Below are positions 19,164-28,244 of a stretch of 64,000 nucleotides of DNA, in pieces (position 1 is the stretch's first letter; the number at the start of each line of letters is the position of its first letter). A model generated the notes under the pieces. That model had not been told where the DNA came from, searched no databases, and saw only the letters and a program-made list of their open reading frames with translations. The translations under genes were made by a program, and so were the position numbers. The stretch is from Acinetobacter sp. NCu2D-2 (GTDB taxonomy: Bacteria; Pseudomonadota; Gammaproteobacteria; Pseudomonadales; Moraxellaceae): positions 1,488,001 through 1,552,000 of the forward strand of contig NZ_CP015594.1 in assembly GCF_001647675.1 (NCBI RefSeq), in the 5' to 3' direction.

Positions 19164-19607
19164 ATGATCGTCCGACAGGCTCAAGCTGAAGACCTCGAAA
19201 AACTCACTATTCTTTTTGATGAGTATCGTCAGTTTTATGGTGCTTCATCCAATCTCACCTTATCTGGTGATTTCTTAGAACAACGTTTTAAGGATGGTCA
19301 AACAGTCATTTTTATTAATACTAAAGATGATGCATTTACAGGTTTTATCCTCCTGTATTTAGGTTTTTCTTCGGTTGCATGTTCCACTTATTTTATATTG
19401 GATGATGTGTATGTCACACCCGCATTTAGACGCCAAGGTGCGGCACGTCAACTGATTAATACCGCAATCTTATACGCAAAAAGTCAAAATGGTTTACGTA
19501 TTAGCCTCGAAACACAGAAGAATAATTTCCAATCCCACGAGCTATACGAGTCCATGGGATTTATGAAAGACAACGAATTTCAGACTTATCACTGTTTCTT
19601 AAAATAA
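19164..19607 (+). CDS. GNAT-family N-acetyltransferase
   Basis: A 147-residue acetyl-CoA-dependent acetyltransferase. The N-terminal IVRQAQAEDLEKLTILFDEYR, the central LDDVYVTPAFRRQGAARQLI (acetyl-CoA pyrophosphate-binding R-R-Q-G-A loop) and the late LYESMGF are typical of GNAT proteins. The ATG at 19164 is chosen because GGAG lies 6 nt upstream; the earlier ATG at 19152 lacks a site. The substrate is unknown. GNAT toxins exist, usually paired with ribbon-helix-helix antitoxins, but this sequence looks like the common small-molecule or amino-acid acetylating type. Confidence 0.85.
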   Translation: MIVRQAQAEDLEKLTILFDEYRQFYGASSNLTLSGDFLEQRFKDGQTVIFINTKDDAFTGFILLYLGFSSVACSTYFILDDVYVTPAFRRQGAARQLINTAILYAKSQNGLRISLETQKNNFQSHELYESMGFMKDNEFQTYHCFLK

Positions 19608-19616
19608 TTGAGATGA

Positions 19617-20330
19617 TCAAGCATCAGTTGAACGGAACTTAGCTTGCGTAATTTGTGCTTCATTTAAGAAGATCCATTCACCTTCAGCTAAATCATTCAG
19701 TTGTAATGTACCAATCTGAGCACGATGCAAACGCTCTACTTTGTTGCCCACTGCAGCAAGCATGCGTTTCACTTGATGATATACACCCTGATGAATCGTC
19801 ATGTGCAAGGTGTGCGTATCTAATCGCTGCACATCCGTTGCAGCAAATACACCATCTTCATTACGTAGTTCTACACCCTTCGTGAGTTGTTGTATTTGTT
19901 CATCTGTCACCGCATCCGCAAGATCCATCTGATACACTTTCGCTACATGTTTTTTCGGGTGCGTCAATGCTTGTAAAAACTGTCCATCGTCAGTTAAAAG
20001 CAAAAGCCCAGTGGTATCTTGATCAAGCCGCCCCACACACTGAATATTGCGATTCAACAAAACATCATCAAATAAATCAAACACACTAAAATGATGTGTC
20101 GCTTGATGTGAACATTCATAACCTTGCGGTTTATTTAAGGCAATGTAGACTTTTTCTCGATACTGATATCGATGACCATGTACGGTATATTCCAAACCAT
20201 TTAAATCCAGTTTAGTTTTTGGATTATCCATGATTTCACCGTGAATAGTGACCAAGCCATTTTTAATCAGTTGCTGACAATGTTTGCGTGATCCAAACCC
20301 CTGTGATTGCAACATTTTCTCCAGTAGCAT
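19617..20330 (-). CDS. rsuA: RsuA-family 16S rRNA pseudouridine synthase
   Basis: A 237-residue protein: an S4 RNA-binding domain at the N-terminus (MLLEKMLQSQGFGSRKHCQQLI) followed by the pseudouridine synthase domain with catalytic GRLDQDTTGLLLLTDDG and HQVKRMLAAVGNKVERLHR near the end. RsuA modifies U516 of 16S rRNA; RluE/RluF-type specificity cannot be excluded. ATG 20330 is chosen over 20348 because an AAAGG site lies about 9 nt upstream and the S4 domain then starts at residue 1. It is convergent with the GNAT gene, 9 nt apart. Confidence 0.85.
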   Translation of the reverse strand: MLLEKMLQSQGFGSRKHCQQLIKNGLVTIHGEIMDNPKTKLDLNGLEYTVHGHRYQYREKVYIALNKPQGYECSHQATHHFSVFDLFDDVLLNRNIQCVGRLDQDTTGLLLLTDDGQFLQALTHPKKHVAKVYQMDLADAVTDEQIQQLTKGVELRNEDGVFAATDVQRLDTHTLHMTIHQGVYHQVKRMLAAVGNKVERLHRAQIGTLQLNDLAEGEWIFLNEAQITQAKFRSTDA

Positions 20331-20463
20331 CGCGCAAAGCCTTTCCATATAAATAATTGGCACATTTTATACTGAAAGCTCAATATTCTTCAGCCTTTAT
20401 CTCATTAGAGCTTGGCGCAAAAACAGACTACAATGCAGATAAATTCTTTCTGTTTTGATTTAC

Positions 20464-20916
20464 ATGTCCCAACTTGATCTGAATCTCCTCGTTTTATTAA
20501 TTTTATTGGCCTGTGGCATCTTCAGTCACAATACCGCTGTCACAATCGCAGCTGCAGTGCTGATTGTTTTAAAAATTACGCCGCTCAGTCAGTTTATGCC
20601 CTATGTGCAAGCGCATGGCTTAAATATCGGGATTATCATTTTGACGATTGGCGTATTAAGTCCGATTGCAAGCGGTAAGATTTCGGGTGAAAGCATTTTA
20701 AAATCATTCCTGAGCTGGAAGTCTTTGTTGGCAGTTGCAATTGGTGTTTTTGTCGCTTGGCTTGGCGGTCGTGGTGTCAAATTAATGGGAAGTCAGCCCA
20801 ATATCGTTGCGGGGCTACTGCTTGGAACCGTTGCCGGTGTGGCATTACTTCGTGGAGTACCTGTTGGACCATTGATTGCAGCAGGGCTATTATCCCTGTT
20901 GATTGGCACGAAATAA
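20464..20916 (+). CDS. DUF441 family membrane protein (YeaL-like)
   Basis: A 150-residue, very hydrophobic protein with four predicted helices (about residues 5-40, 48-68, 84-104 and 112-147), rich in Gly and Leu, with the segment [21 protein letters not shown] in the middle as in DUF441/YeaL proteins. Function in the family is unknown. The start is ATG 20464. A terminator follows the stop. Confidence 0.82.
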   Translation: MSQLDLNLLVLLILLACGIFSHNTAVTIAAAVLIVLKITPLSQFMPYVQAHGLNIGIIILTIGVLSPIASGKISGESILKSFLSWKSLLAVAIGVFVAWLGGRGVKLMGSQPNIVAGLLLGTVAGVALLRGVPVGPLIAAGLLSLLIGTK

Positions 20917-20923
20917 ATGAACT

Positions 20924-20957
20924 AACCCTTTAATGAATATCACTAAAGGGTTCTTTT
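20924..20957. terminator. Bidirectional terminator between DUF441 gene and MFS transporter
   Basis: A 9-bp stem (AACCCTTTA/TAAAGGGTT) with a 11-nt loop and flanking T-rich sequence lies between two convergent genes. Confidence 0.65.
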
Positions 20958-20965
20958 ATACGCAT

Positions 20966-22174
20966 CTAGCTCGATAACACTGCGTCCTTGATTTGTTTTT
21001 TTGACACCCATCGATAGAGCAAAACGCAGAGTAGAATTCCAAAGGCTGAAAACAGCGCCATAATTGCACTCGCAAATGCCCACGAAGCCGTTTGTGTTAC
21101 GACAAAAGCAACCAAAGGTGGCATCATAAATTGAGAAATGGCTGATAACTGTAAAATCAGTCCAACTGTTGTACTAATTGCCATTGGATTTGGAGCATGT
21201 TCAAGTGCTTGTGTAAATACACATGCCGCGATAAAACCACCCACCAATGAAAATAAAAATGCAATCACGAATTGAATTAAGTAATGCAGCTCTGTCGTAA
21301 AGGAATAAAAAATGCTGGTACATAAAGCCAGTACGATAAAACTTTGTATAAAGATTTTTTTAGCTGAGATCCCACGCTGTAACATCAAGCCACAAATAAA
21401 TGTTCCAATCGCATTAGTAACAGATACAGTAGCTGTCATGACACCTGCCAAAGTCGGCGAAATCTGATTATTCGCATAAATCGTAGGCAAAAAACCGACT
21501 AGCGCGAGCCATTGACCCGAGTAACTAAAGAAAATGAGCGCCAGACACCATGCAGGCGGATGTTTAATGGTCTGTAGAATTAAATGTTTTACTTTTACAG
21601 AAGATGGGTGTTTGTCAGGTGCGGGAATATATAAAGCCAAGCCAGCCAACACAATCAAGGTGCAAAAAGCATAGCCAAACCACACCGCAGACCAACTCAG
21701 CTGCTCAATAAGAAATGGCGCGGAAATCAAGGCAATGCCCATACCACCGCCCATATAGGCTGTCCAAAGTCCCATTTTTGCAGACAAACTTGTAGTTGGG
21801 ACTAAATGTCGAATTAAAGCAGGTCCTGACAGCGTAATAAGTAAGAAACCAATGCCTTCAATCACGCGTGTAGCAAACAACGCAATAACAGATTGTGTCA
21901 GTCCCGCAATAATACTCCCAAGACTAAGTAAAGAAAGTCCAAGCAAAATACAATTTTTTAAACCGATTTTATCGTTATTACTGCCAATTAAGAGTGCAAA
22001 GAACATCCCACAACATTGGATACATGAGAGTAATAACCCCGACTGCACCAAAGACAAACCTAGTTCGGCTTGAAGTACAGGAATAGCGGCTGGAAGCTTC
22101 CCCACATGCATCGCTGCAGCAAAACCTGCTGCAATAATCCATAGATCTTTTGCTATCCATTGCACTTTCGGCAT
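20966..22174 (-). CDS. MFS transporter
   Basis: A 402-residue protein with about 12 hydrophobic segments. GSNNDKIGLKN between helices 2 and 3 matches the MFS loop signature, and TRVIEGIGFLLITLSGPALIRHL is typical of helix 4. The general outline resembles the CynX/NimT-like group of anion or drug transporters, but the substrate cannot be read from sequence. It is a single-gene unit; a small palindrome lies 120 nt upstream of the start. The stop is followed by a shared terminator. Confidence 0.85.
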   Translation of the reverse strand: MPKVQWIAKDLWIIAAGFAAAMHVGKLPAAIPVLQAELGLSLVQSGLLLSCIQCCGMFFALLIGSNNDKIGLKNCILLGLSLLSLGSIIAGLTQSVIALFATRVIEGIGFLLITLSGPALIRHLVPTTSLSAKMGLWTAYMGGGMGIALISAPFLIEQLSWSAVWFGYAFCTLIVLAGLALYIPAPDKHPSSVKVKHLILQTIKHPPAWCLALIFFSYSGQWLALVGFLPTIYANNQISPTLAGVMTATVSVTNAIGTFICGLMLQRGISAKKIFIQSFIVLALCTSIFYSFTTELHYLIQFVIAFLFSLVGGFIAACVFTQALEHAPNPMAISTTVGLILQLSAISQFMMPPLVAFVVTQTASWAFASAIMALFSAFGILLCVLLYRWVSKKQIKDAVLSS

Positions 22175-22293
22175 GATTCATCCCTCTCACACTAAAATTT
22201 TAGCGAGAATAGCAAAGATGAATCCTACTGCCTATACATTGAAAGTCGAATAAAAATATCAATATGTGATAATTTCATAGAAATACAAAAATC

Positions 22294-22311
22294 TTCATAC
22301 CTTAGTATGAA
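22294..22311. promoter_or_regulatory. Short palindrome upstream of the MFS gene
   Basis: TTCATAC and GTATGAA form a perfect 7-bp inverted repeat around CTTA, in the 159-bp spacer between the PIF1 helicase stop and the MFS start. It could be a regulator site for the transporter; no regulator gene is adjacent. Confidence 0.3.
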
Positions 22312-22333
22312 TTGACAAAAATATGATGTTGTT

Positions 22334-24049
22334 CTATTCGACAAATAATAAGGCTAAACGCACTTGATCATAGCCCATACGCGGAGAAGTTAATTCCACG
22401 ATTGGACGTAACTTGATAGACCCATCATCATTGAAATGTTCTGCATTTTGGCGTTTAGTTAAACGTTTATAAATTTTTCTCACTTGCTCAACAACTTCAT
22501 CACCCGGATGTGCAACAGAAATATCCAAACCTTGTTCTTTATGCAAACGTCCTAGATGATTGATAATTGTTGCTGGGGTTAAGCCACGTTCTGTCGCAAT
22601 ATCTGAGATCTCATAACCTTCTTCAAATAACTCGCGCGTTTCATCTAAGGTTGCTGATGCATAGTTTTGCTTTGTCGCATTTCGTGCAATTTTCTTTTCA
22701 TTGCGCTCAATTTCGACTTCATTTAGCGTACCGCCACAGTGACGGATAAAGGCTTTATGCTGTGGAGTTAGATCAATATTATCAAAGTGGTCTTCTGCTT
22801 CATTGGAAAGCTCCTGAAAACGGCGATCTGCTTTAATAGCTAGACTGTCTAATTCCAAAGCTTGATCATTAAAACCTTTCAAACGTAAACCATCTAAAGT
22901 TTTTAAACGCGATAACGCCACATAACCCTGACCATTTTCAAAGGTATGACTTAAATCAATTTCTGCCGCCTCTAAGGTCATACCTTGTGATTTATGAATA
23001 GTAATCGCCCATGCAAGACGAAGCGGGATTTGTTGGAAGCTGGCAATGGTTTTACCTGCATCATTATCGACTGACCAAGTCTCGGGTTCAACCAGTAAAG
23101 TTGTTCCATCGGTGAGTTTCACTTTCGGCAATACACCATATTCATCATCCTCTTCAAAACCTATCACTTCACCTAAGCTACCGTTGATATAACCCATATC
23201 AAAGTTATTTTTCACAAACATGACTTTAGCGTGTTTCTTTAAAGTGAGTGATTCAGGTGCACGTACAGAAGATTTTAAAGTTTCAATCAGTTTTTCATTC
23301 CCATCGCACTGGGCATCAAACTGACGAGGTTCATTATCAATTTCATTTAAATGACGATAGTTAATACTATCGACATCCATATTATGGGTATATAAACGCG
23401 TATAGGTTTCACCAATATCTTGATGACGTGTTCCCTGTAGCGCATTACGATGTTCAGGGGTAATGGCTTGAGCGCGAATCGCATTTAAAATATCGTTCAG
23501 GTAATCATTTCCTTGACGATGTTGCTCTGTTAGATAACACACTCGGAATTTGGCTTCCACCCATGCATCCGACATAAAGCAGAATTTATCGCGATTACGT
23601 TCGTCGTTTTTACCTACAGGCGGTAACTGGAAAAAATCCCCTGCCACAATCACTTGAATGCCACCAAAGGCTTCATCAGATTCTTTAAAATATTTAAGGA
23701 CTTTATTGACTAAATTTAGCTGTTTGGCATGCAGCATGGAGATTTCATCAATAATTAAGACTTGGGCATTTTCTAAATGTTCTTTTAAGTATTTGCGCTC
23801 TTTCATGCGCTTGAGATCATCTTCAGACAAGGCATCTTTAATTCCGATCCCTGCCCATGTGTGAATCGTCATCCCATTCATATGGGTCGCTGCAATCCCT
23901 GTCGAAGCTGTGATCGCGACTGCCACTTTACGCGCTTTTAGATAATTGATGTATTGATTCAACGTATAGGTTTTACCAGCACCCGCAGAGCCTGTTAAAA
24001 AGACATTTTCCCCTGCTTTGAGTAACTTAAGCGCAGTTTCCTGTTTCAT
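22334..24049 (-). CDS. PIF1-like helicase with C-terminal helix-turn-helix
   Basis: A 571-residue superfamily 1B DNA helicase. Motif I is GSAGAGKT (20-27), motif Ia ITASTGIAATHMNG, motif II IIDEISML, motif III VAGDFFQLPPV, and motif VI-type GQGYVALSR near residue 378. The HTIHKSQG segment is typical of PIF1/RecD2-like enzymes. After about residue 430 comes a separate domain with a helix-turn-helix (TRELFEEGYEISDIATERGLTPATIINHLGRL) as seen in a bacterial subgroup. PIF1 helicases unwind G-quadruplexes and aid replication; the role here is inferred. It is transcribed in the same direction as the PcfJ-like gene, 128 nt after it. Confidence 0.87.
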   Translation of the reverse strand: MKQETALKLLKAGENVFLTGSAGAGKTYTLNQYINYLKARKVAVAITASTGIAATHMNGMTIHTWAGIGIKDALSEDDLKRMKERKYLKEHLENAQVLIIDEISMLHAKQLNLVNKVLKYFKESDEAFGGIQVIVAGDFFQLPPVGKNDERNRDKFCFMSDAWVEAKFRVCYLTEQHRQGNDYLNDILNAIRAQAITPEHRNALQGTRHQDIGETYTRLYTHNMDVDSINYRHLNEIDNEPRQFDAQCDGNEKLIETLKSSVRAPESLTLKKHAKVMFVKNNFDMGYINGSLGEVIGFEEDDEYGVLPKVKLTDGTTLLVEPETWSVDNDAGKTIASFQQIPLRLAWAITIHKSQGMTLEAAEIDLSHTFENGQGYVALSRLKTLDGLRLKGFNDQALELDSLAIKADRRFQELSNEAEDHFDNIDLTPQHKAFIRHCGGTLNEVEIERNEKKIARNATKQNYASATLDETRELFEEGYEISDIATERGLTPATIINHLGRLHKEQGLDISVAHPGDEVVEQVRKIYKRLTKRQNAEHFNDDGSIKLRPIVELTSPRMGYDQVRLALLFVE

Positions 24050-24177
24050 AGAACCAATACCGTAAAAGAACGGCTATAGCCTAACGATTTTTACCGCAAA
24101 AGTTAAGTCACCGCTGACTGACTTATTGGCAATTCCACGACAACTTATGACCAGTCTTGCTTAAATCATTGCCAACT

Positions 24178-26190
24178 CTACTGACTCAATTGCTGATTAA
24201 ACCAATTCACAAAATGAATTGCGATATTGCAGTATTCCGCTTCGGCCTTTTGGTTATTCGGATATTCAAGTTGATCGAAGACCAAATGATGACTTCTTAA
24301 ATAACAACCTAATAGCAAAGGTTCAGCCAAATCGCGGTGACTCATATGGAATACGGCGTACTCCCCTTCAATAATTCGCTGCGCGTAACTTGCGGCTAAG
24401 CAATTCCTGAAACGCTTAGAAGTTTCAATAATGTCATCAATGGTTTTAAGTTCTTCGAAGTTCCAATTGAAGTACTGCACAACAGGTGTATGACTCAAAC
24501 TTTTCCAACGTGCGAGGGCAAACTCTTTTTTCAGTTTGGCAATAATTTCCTGTTTTTGAATCATGTCGTGCCATTCTACTGCTTGGTGGAACAGTCCATT
24601 CCACGTCAAACTTTTTGGCACATCTTTATGCGAAGAAAAATAATCAGCCAAATAATCCCGTACATAACTATCAAAGACAGATTCACGGACATTGCCTAAC
24701 TGTAAATAAAAGACCTTTCTAAAATCTTCAAGCTGAATACGATAACGCTGTAAGACGGTAAAAAAATCGCGATTTTGCTGCTTCTGTGGTCGGATAAAAT
24801 CGAGTAAATCTTCCGATAAATGCTCTGTCATTTTGTGTAGATGCTGCATATAAGCCTGCATAACACGGCTAAGCCCGATATAGACTTTCTTCAGAACCGC
24901 ATCATCCATTTTGACTACATCACGGATTAAACACATCCATTCATCTAAATACAAAATAGAAGGACTAATGGCAACGCGATGATCATCAACCGCCTGACGT
25001 GTTCCTTTCAGCACCACCTGTTTATTATTTTCATGTTGGAACCAACCGTGCTGCATCGCCATATGATGCGCAGAATGAATAAATAAACGTGCAGATGCAT
25101 ATTGGAAATATTGCAAGGTGGACAAAATAATTTGTGGGTGAACATGATGCGTATCGACAAAACTCATTGCCGTTACAGCAACACGCACACTACTGTGCTG
25201 GATATTGGCACTCAGCCAATCTAAGACTTCAGGCGATTGTTTAAACACCCAATTCACGGCTCGCCTACAATCAAACAATGGCAGTTTTGCGACTTTCTTT
25301 TGCCAGAGTGTCGGACTGACTTCCAAAAAGTTTTTCTTGGCTAACAGGTTATCTTGTTTCCAGTAGTCTCGATTCATTAAACGAACAAAACCGAGCATAT
25401 TGTTTCGTTCTAAAGCATGCTGAAATAATAAATTGACATCATCCTCATGCTCATTCAGCTCTTGCAAGTTGAAACGTTCTTCAAATGACAAACTCATAAT
25501 GCGATAGATCTCAGGATTTAAAAACTCATCCGCACTAAAACAAAAGTCATCCAAACACTGCATGAGGCTTTGCACAGATAGAAAATCATCCTCAGCTAAA
25601 TAATGCAGTGAGAAAATATCTTCTAATATTTCGATGATCGATTCTGGAATTGCCTCATCATGCATGACATGATTAATCATCAATGGTTTTTTATAAAATC
25701 CTGCTTTAATTAGCAGATGATCTAATATATCTGCTTGCACGTAAGACAGTTGCTCTAAAAAGGCCTGCACACGACGTTTGCCATTGACCCAGCGATACAC
25801 TTCATCAATGATCATTTGTCTTAAATGCTGAGCTTTTTCACGCAGAAAAATAGAGTGCTGCGGCTTTTGGTCACCTGTTAGAAAATAAAGATCTTGTAAG
25901 AAAAATTCTTCTAGTTTTTCTGAATAACAACTCGGCTGTTTAACTTCAAATACCACCAAAGCCTGTTCGGCATGTTTGCGCATGGTACGCGGTGTATGAA
26001 ACTGCAGCTCAAATAGACCATCTAGCAAAGACACAGCATGCTGTTCTTGCAGGATTTTAAACATATTTTGAGCCGTCAAGTTACCCACAATCGCCATTTG
26101 ATCAACATAGATCGCATTTAAATTTTGAGAAATCCGTGTCATCTGTTTGGCGAGTCGTTGATACTGTTGTACTAAATGATCCTGTTCCAT
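24178..26190 (-). CDS. Large uncharacterised protein with PcfJ-like C-terminal segment
   Basis: A 670-residue protein without signal peptide or membrane helices. I do not recognise residues 1-570, which look alpha-helical and rich in His, Gln and aromatic residues. The C-terminal 100 residues (ELKTIDDIIETSKRFRNCLA, then YAQRIIEGEYAVFHMSHR and PLLLGCYLR) resemble the PcfJ domain known from conjugative elements and scattered bacterial genomes, whose function is unknown. No conjugation genes are nearby. It starts 132 nt after the acyltransferase stop and precedes the PIF1-like helicase. A real gene, judging by length and housekeeping-like codon use; function unknown. Confidence 0.7.
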   Translation of the reverse strand: MEQDHLVQQYQRLAKQMTRISQNLNAIYVDQMAIVGNLTAQNMFKILQEQHAVSLLDGLFELQFHTPRTMRKHAEQALVVFEVKQPSCYSEKLEEFFLQDLYFLTGDQKPQHSIFLREKAQHLRQMIIDEVYRWVNGKRRVQAFLEQLSYVQADILDHLLIKAGFYKKPLMINHVMHDEAIPESIIEILEDIFSLHYLAEDDFLSVQSLMQCLDDFCFSADEFLNPEIYRIMSLSFEERFNLQELNEHEDDVNLLFQHALERNNMLGFVRLMNRDYWKQDNLLAKKNFLEVSPTLWQKKVAKLPLFDCRRAVNWVFKQSPEVLDWLSANIQHSSVRVAVTAMSFVDTHHVHPQIILSTLQYFQYASARLFIHSAHHMAMQHGWFQHENNKQVVLKGTRQAVDDHRVAISPSILYLDEWMCLIRDVVKMDDAVLKKVYIGLSRVMQAYMQHLHKMTEHLSEDLLDFIRPQKQQNRDFFTVLQRYRIQLEDFRKVFYLQLGNVRESVFDSYVRDYLADYFSSHKDVPKSLTWNGLFHQAVEWHDMIQKQEIIAKLKKEFALARWKSLSHTPVVQYFNWNFEELKTIDDIIETSKRFRNCLAASYAQRIIEGEYAVFHMSHRDLAEPLLLGCYLRSHHLVFDQLEYPNNQKAEAEYCNIAIHFVNWFNQQLSQ

Positions 26191-26322
26191 ACACGTACCT
26201 TTTATAGCCTTTGGACTATTAAATCATATTCGGCAATTTCTACACAGAACAGTACTGGCAACTAAAAGTCCAAATAATGCACACAGAACTATTGATATAG
26301 TGACAATACTCACAAATAATAA

Positions 26323-27090
26323 TTAAAATTTTTCAGGATAATCCAATTTTCTTTTCTGTTTTAAGTCATTTAAAGCCGTGTAAATACTTTGTTGTAATGT
26401 ATCTCGATAGTCTACAAGCTCTTCCTGAGTCTGAATATGCGCAATAGATTGGGGCGCTAAAAACTGAAAATAAAATGGTAAGCGTTTTGGAATCAGATGT
26501 TTAGGTAAAGATGGAATTACATCACCATGACGTAAAAAGGAATCTACTTTTGGAATTTTAAGTAATGATTTAAACAGTTTATTGTCCGTAATACGTGTGG
26601 CATCAAGCCCAATCTCATAAAGTTCATCACCGCCTAAGGCAGCAAAAGGCACAATATCATAATTAAACTCTTGAGCGAGTTTTAAAAACCCATAGCGCTC
26701 TTTCCAGATGAGTTGATATTGTTCCCCATCCCTTTTGGACACTTCCCGACCGCCACCAGGAAAAACCAATATTGAATAGCCCTGCCGCATGGCTTCACGA
26801 ACATATTCTTTCACACCATCAATAGCGCCAAACTTTTTAAAAATATCGCGCCAAAGCGGAATATAAAAATGGCTATGATCAGCAATACTGACCACAGCCA
26901 CTTTATGTTCGTTGTAGAGGTAATCCACAATAATAGGTGAATCAAATACACCATAGATTGAATGATTACCGACATACATCGCAGGTTTGGAGGCATCAAT
27001 ATGCTCCGCACCTAAAAAAGTGGGCGTGAAATACAATTTAGATAAGGCGGTTAGTCTTTTGATCCATTTCGCATCATGCCCAATGTGCAT
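26323..27090 (-). CDS. Lysophospholipid-acyltransferase-family protein
   Basis: A 255-residue acyltransferase of the PlsC/LPLAT superfamily. The catalytic NHSIYGVFD (His-x5-6-Asp) lies near residue 42 and the acyl-acceptor motif FPGGGREVSKRDGE near 115. The FPGG form is closer to the diacylglycerol/monoacylglycerol acyltransferase-like LPLAT branch than to PlsC itself. It begins 11 nt after the FabH-like stop, so the two are very likely co-transcribed and may act on the same acyl chains. Confidence 0.82.
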   Translation of the reverse strand: MHIGHDAKWIKRLTALSKLYFTPTFLGAEHIDASKPAMYVGNHSIYGVFDSPIIVDYLYNEHKVAVVSIADHSHFYIPLWRDIFKKFGAIDGVKEYVREAMRQGYSILVFPGGGREVSKRDGEQYQLIWKERYGFLKLAQEFNYDIVPFAALGGDELYEIGLDATRITDNKLFKSLLKIPKVDSFLRHGDVIPSLPKHLIPKRLPFYFQFLAPQSIAHIQTQEELVDYRDTLQQSIYTALNDLKQKRKLDYPEKF

Positions 27091-27101
27091 ATTGGACTTC
27101 C

Positions 27102-28214
27102 TTAAGCCACAACATGTTTCTTAACAAGTACAGAACCCACTGAATAACCTGCACCAAATGAACATAATACGCCGTATTCGCCGTCATTTACTTGGTCAGC
27201 TGTACGGTGTAGAGCAATGATCACACCTGCAGATGAGGTATTGGCAAATTCATCCAAAATGATTGGCACAAGATCAGGCTGCGCGTGTTCTTTACCTACC
27301 ACCAATTTCAGAATGAGTTCGTTCATGCTGGCGTTGGCTTGGTGTAACCAGAAACGTTTTACATCTTGCGGAGCAATTTGATTTTTCTCCAATTGCTTGG
27401 TAATCATTTTTGCAACCAATGGACAGACTTCTTTAAATACTTTACGACCGTCTTGGCGGAAACGTTTGTCATCAGCATTGGTGGTTTCACTTGGGTTTAA
27501 GAAACCAAAGTTATTGCGGATGTTGTTTGAGAACTGTGTGAATAATTGAATGTCTTCAACTTCAAAACCAGTCTTAGTTTCAGTTTCTTCAATAATTGAA
27601 GCTGTTGCCACATCACCAAAAATGAAGTGACAGTCACGTGAACGGAAGTCTGTATGACCTGATGTAATTTCAACATTTACTAGTAATACACGGCGCGCAC
27701 CTGCTTTAATCGCATCGTACGCTTGCTTAATACCAAATGTTGCAGCCGAACATGCCACGTTCATATCATAGGCATAACCTTGGATCCCAAGTGCAGTTTG
27801 AATTTCAATCGCAACCGCAGGATATGCACGTTGTAAGTTTGAGCAAGACAAAATCACCACATCGATGTCTTCAGCAGTCACGCCTGCATTTTCCATCGCT
27901 TGTTTGGCAGCAGTTACGCCCCACTCTGCTTGAATCGACAATTCATCATTTGAACGTTCACGTAGCAAAGGACGTAAACGTTTCGGATCTAAGATCCCGC
28001 TTTTTTCTGCAACATAACGCGCTTTTACGCCTGATGCTTTTTCAATAAATTCTGCGCTAGAACCACGGCGTGCTTCGAGTTCGCCTGCCGCGATTTTTTC
28101 AGCATTTTCGCTGTTGTACTGTTCCACATAAGCATTAAGTGCCTCAACCAATTCTTCATTGGTGATGACATCTTCTGGATGATAAAGACCTGTACCCGTA
28201 ATGCGGATGCCCAT
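27102..28214 (-). CDS. FabH-like beta-ketoacyl-ACP synthase III
   Basis: A 370-residue thiolase-fold ketosynthase. The catalytic triad is visible as Cys in [11 protein letters not shown], His in [13 protein letters not shown] and Asn in FANTSSAGV. An N-terminal insert (about residues 28-90) makes it longer than housekeeping FabH (about 317). Such long variants in Pseudomonas use medium-chain acyl-CoA as primer to feed beta-oxidation products into fatty acid synthesis; that specificity is only inferred here. It is followed 11 nt later by an acyltransferase gene. Confidence 0.83.
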   Translation of the reverse strand: MGIRITGTGLYHPEDVITNEELVEALNAYVEQYNSENAEKIAAGELEARRGSSAEFIEKASGVKARYVAEKSGILDPKRLRPLLRERSNDELSIQAEWGVTAAKQAMENAGVTAEDIDVVILSCSNLQRAYPAVAIEIQTALGIQGYAYDMNVACSAATFGIKQAYDAIKAGARRVLLVNVEITSGHTDFRSRDCHFIFGDVATASIIEETETKTGFEVEDIQLFTQFSNNIRNNFGFLNPSETTNADDKRFRQDGRKVFKEVCPLVAKMITKQLEKNQIAPQDVKRFWLHQANASMNELILKLVVGKEHAQPDLVPIILDEFANTSSAGVIIALHRTADQVNDGEYGVLCSFGAGYSVGSVLVKKHVVA

Positions 28215-28244
28215 GTAAAACTCCTTTTAGAAATTACCTATATC

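Noticed and set aside
18721..19607. Calling the RelB-like and GNAT genes a confirmed toxin-antitoxin system
   Set aside because: The gap is 95 nt and the GNAT protein shows no toxin-specific signature; kept only as a finding.
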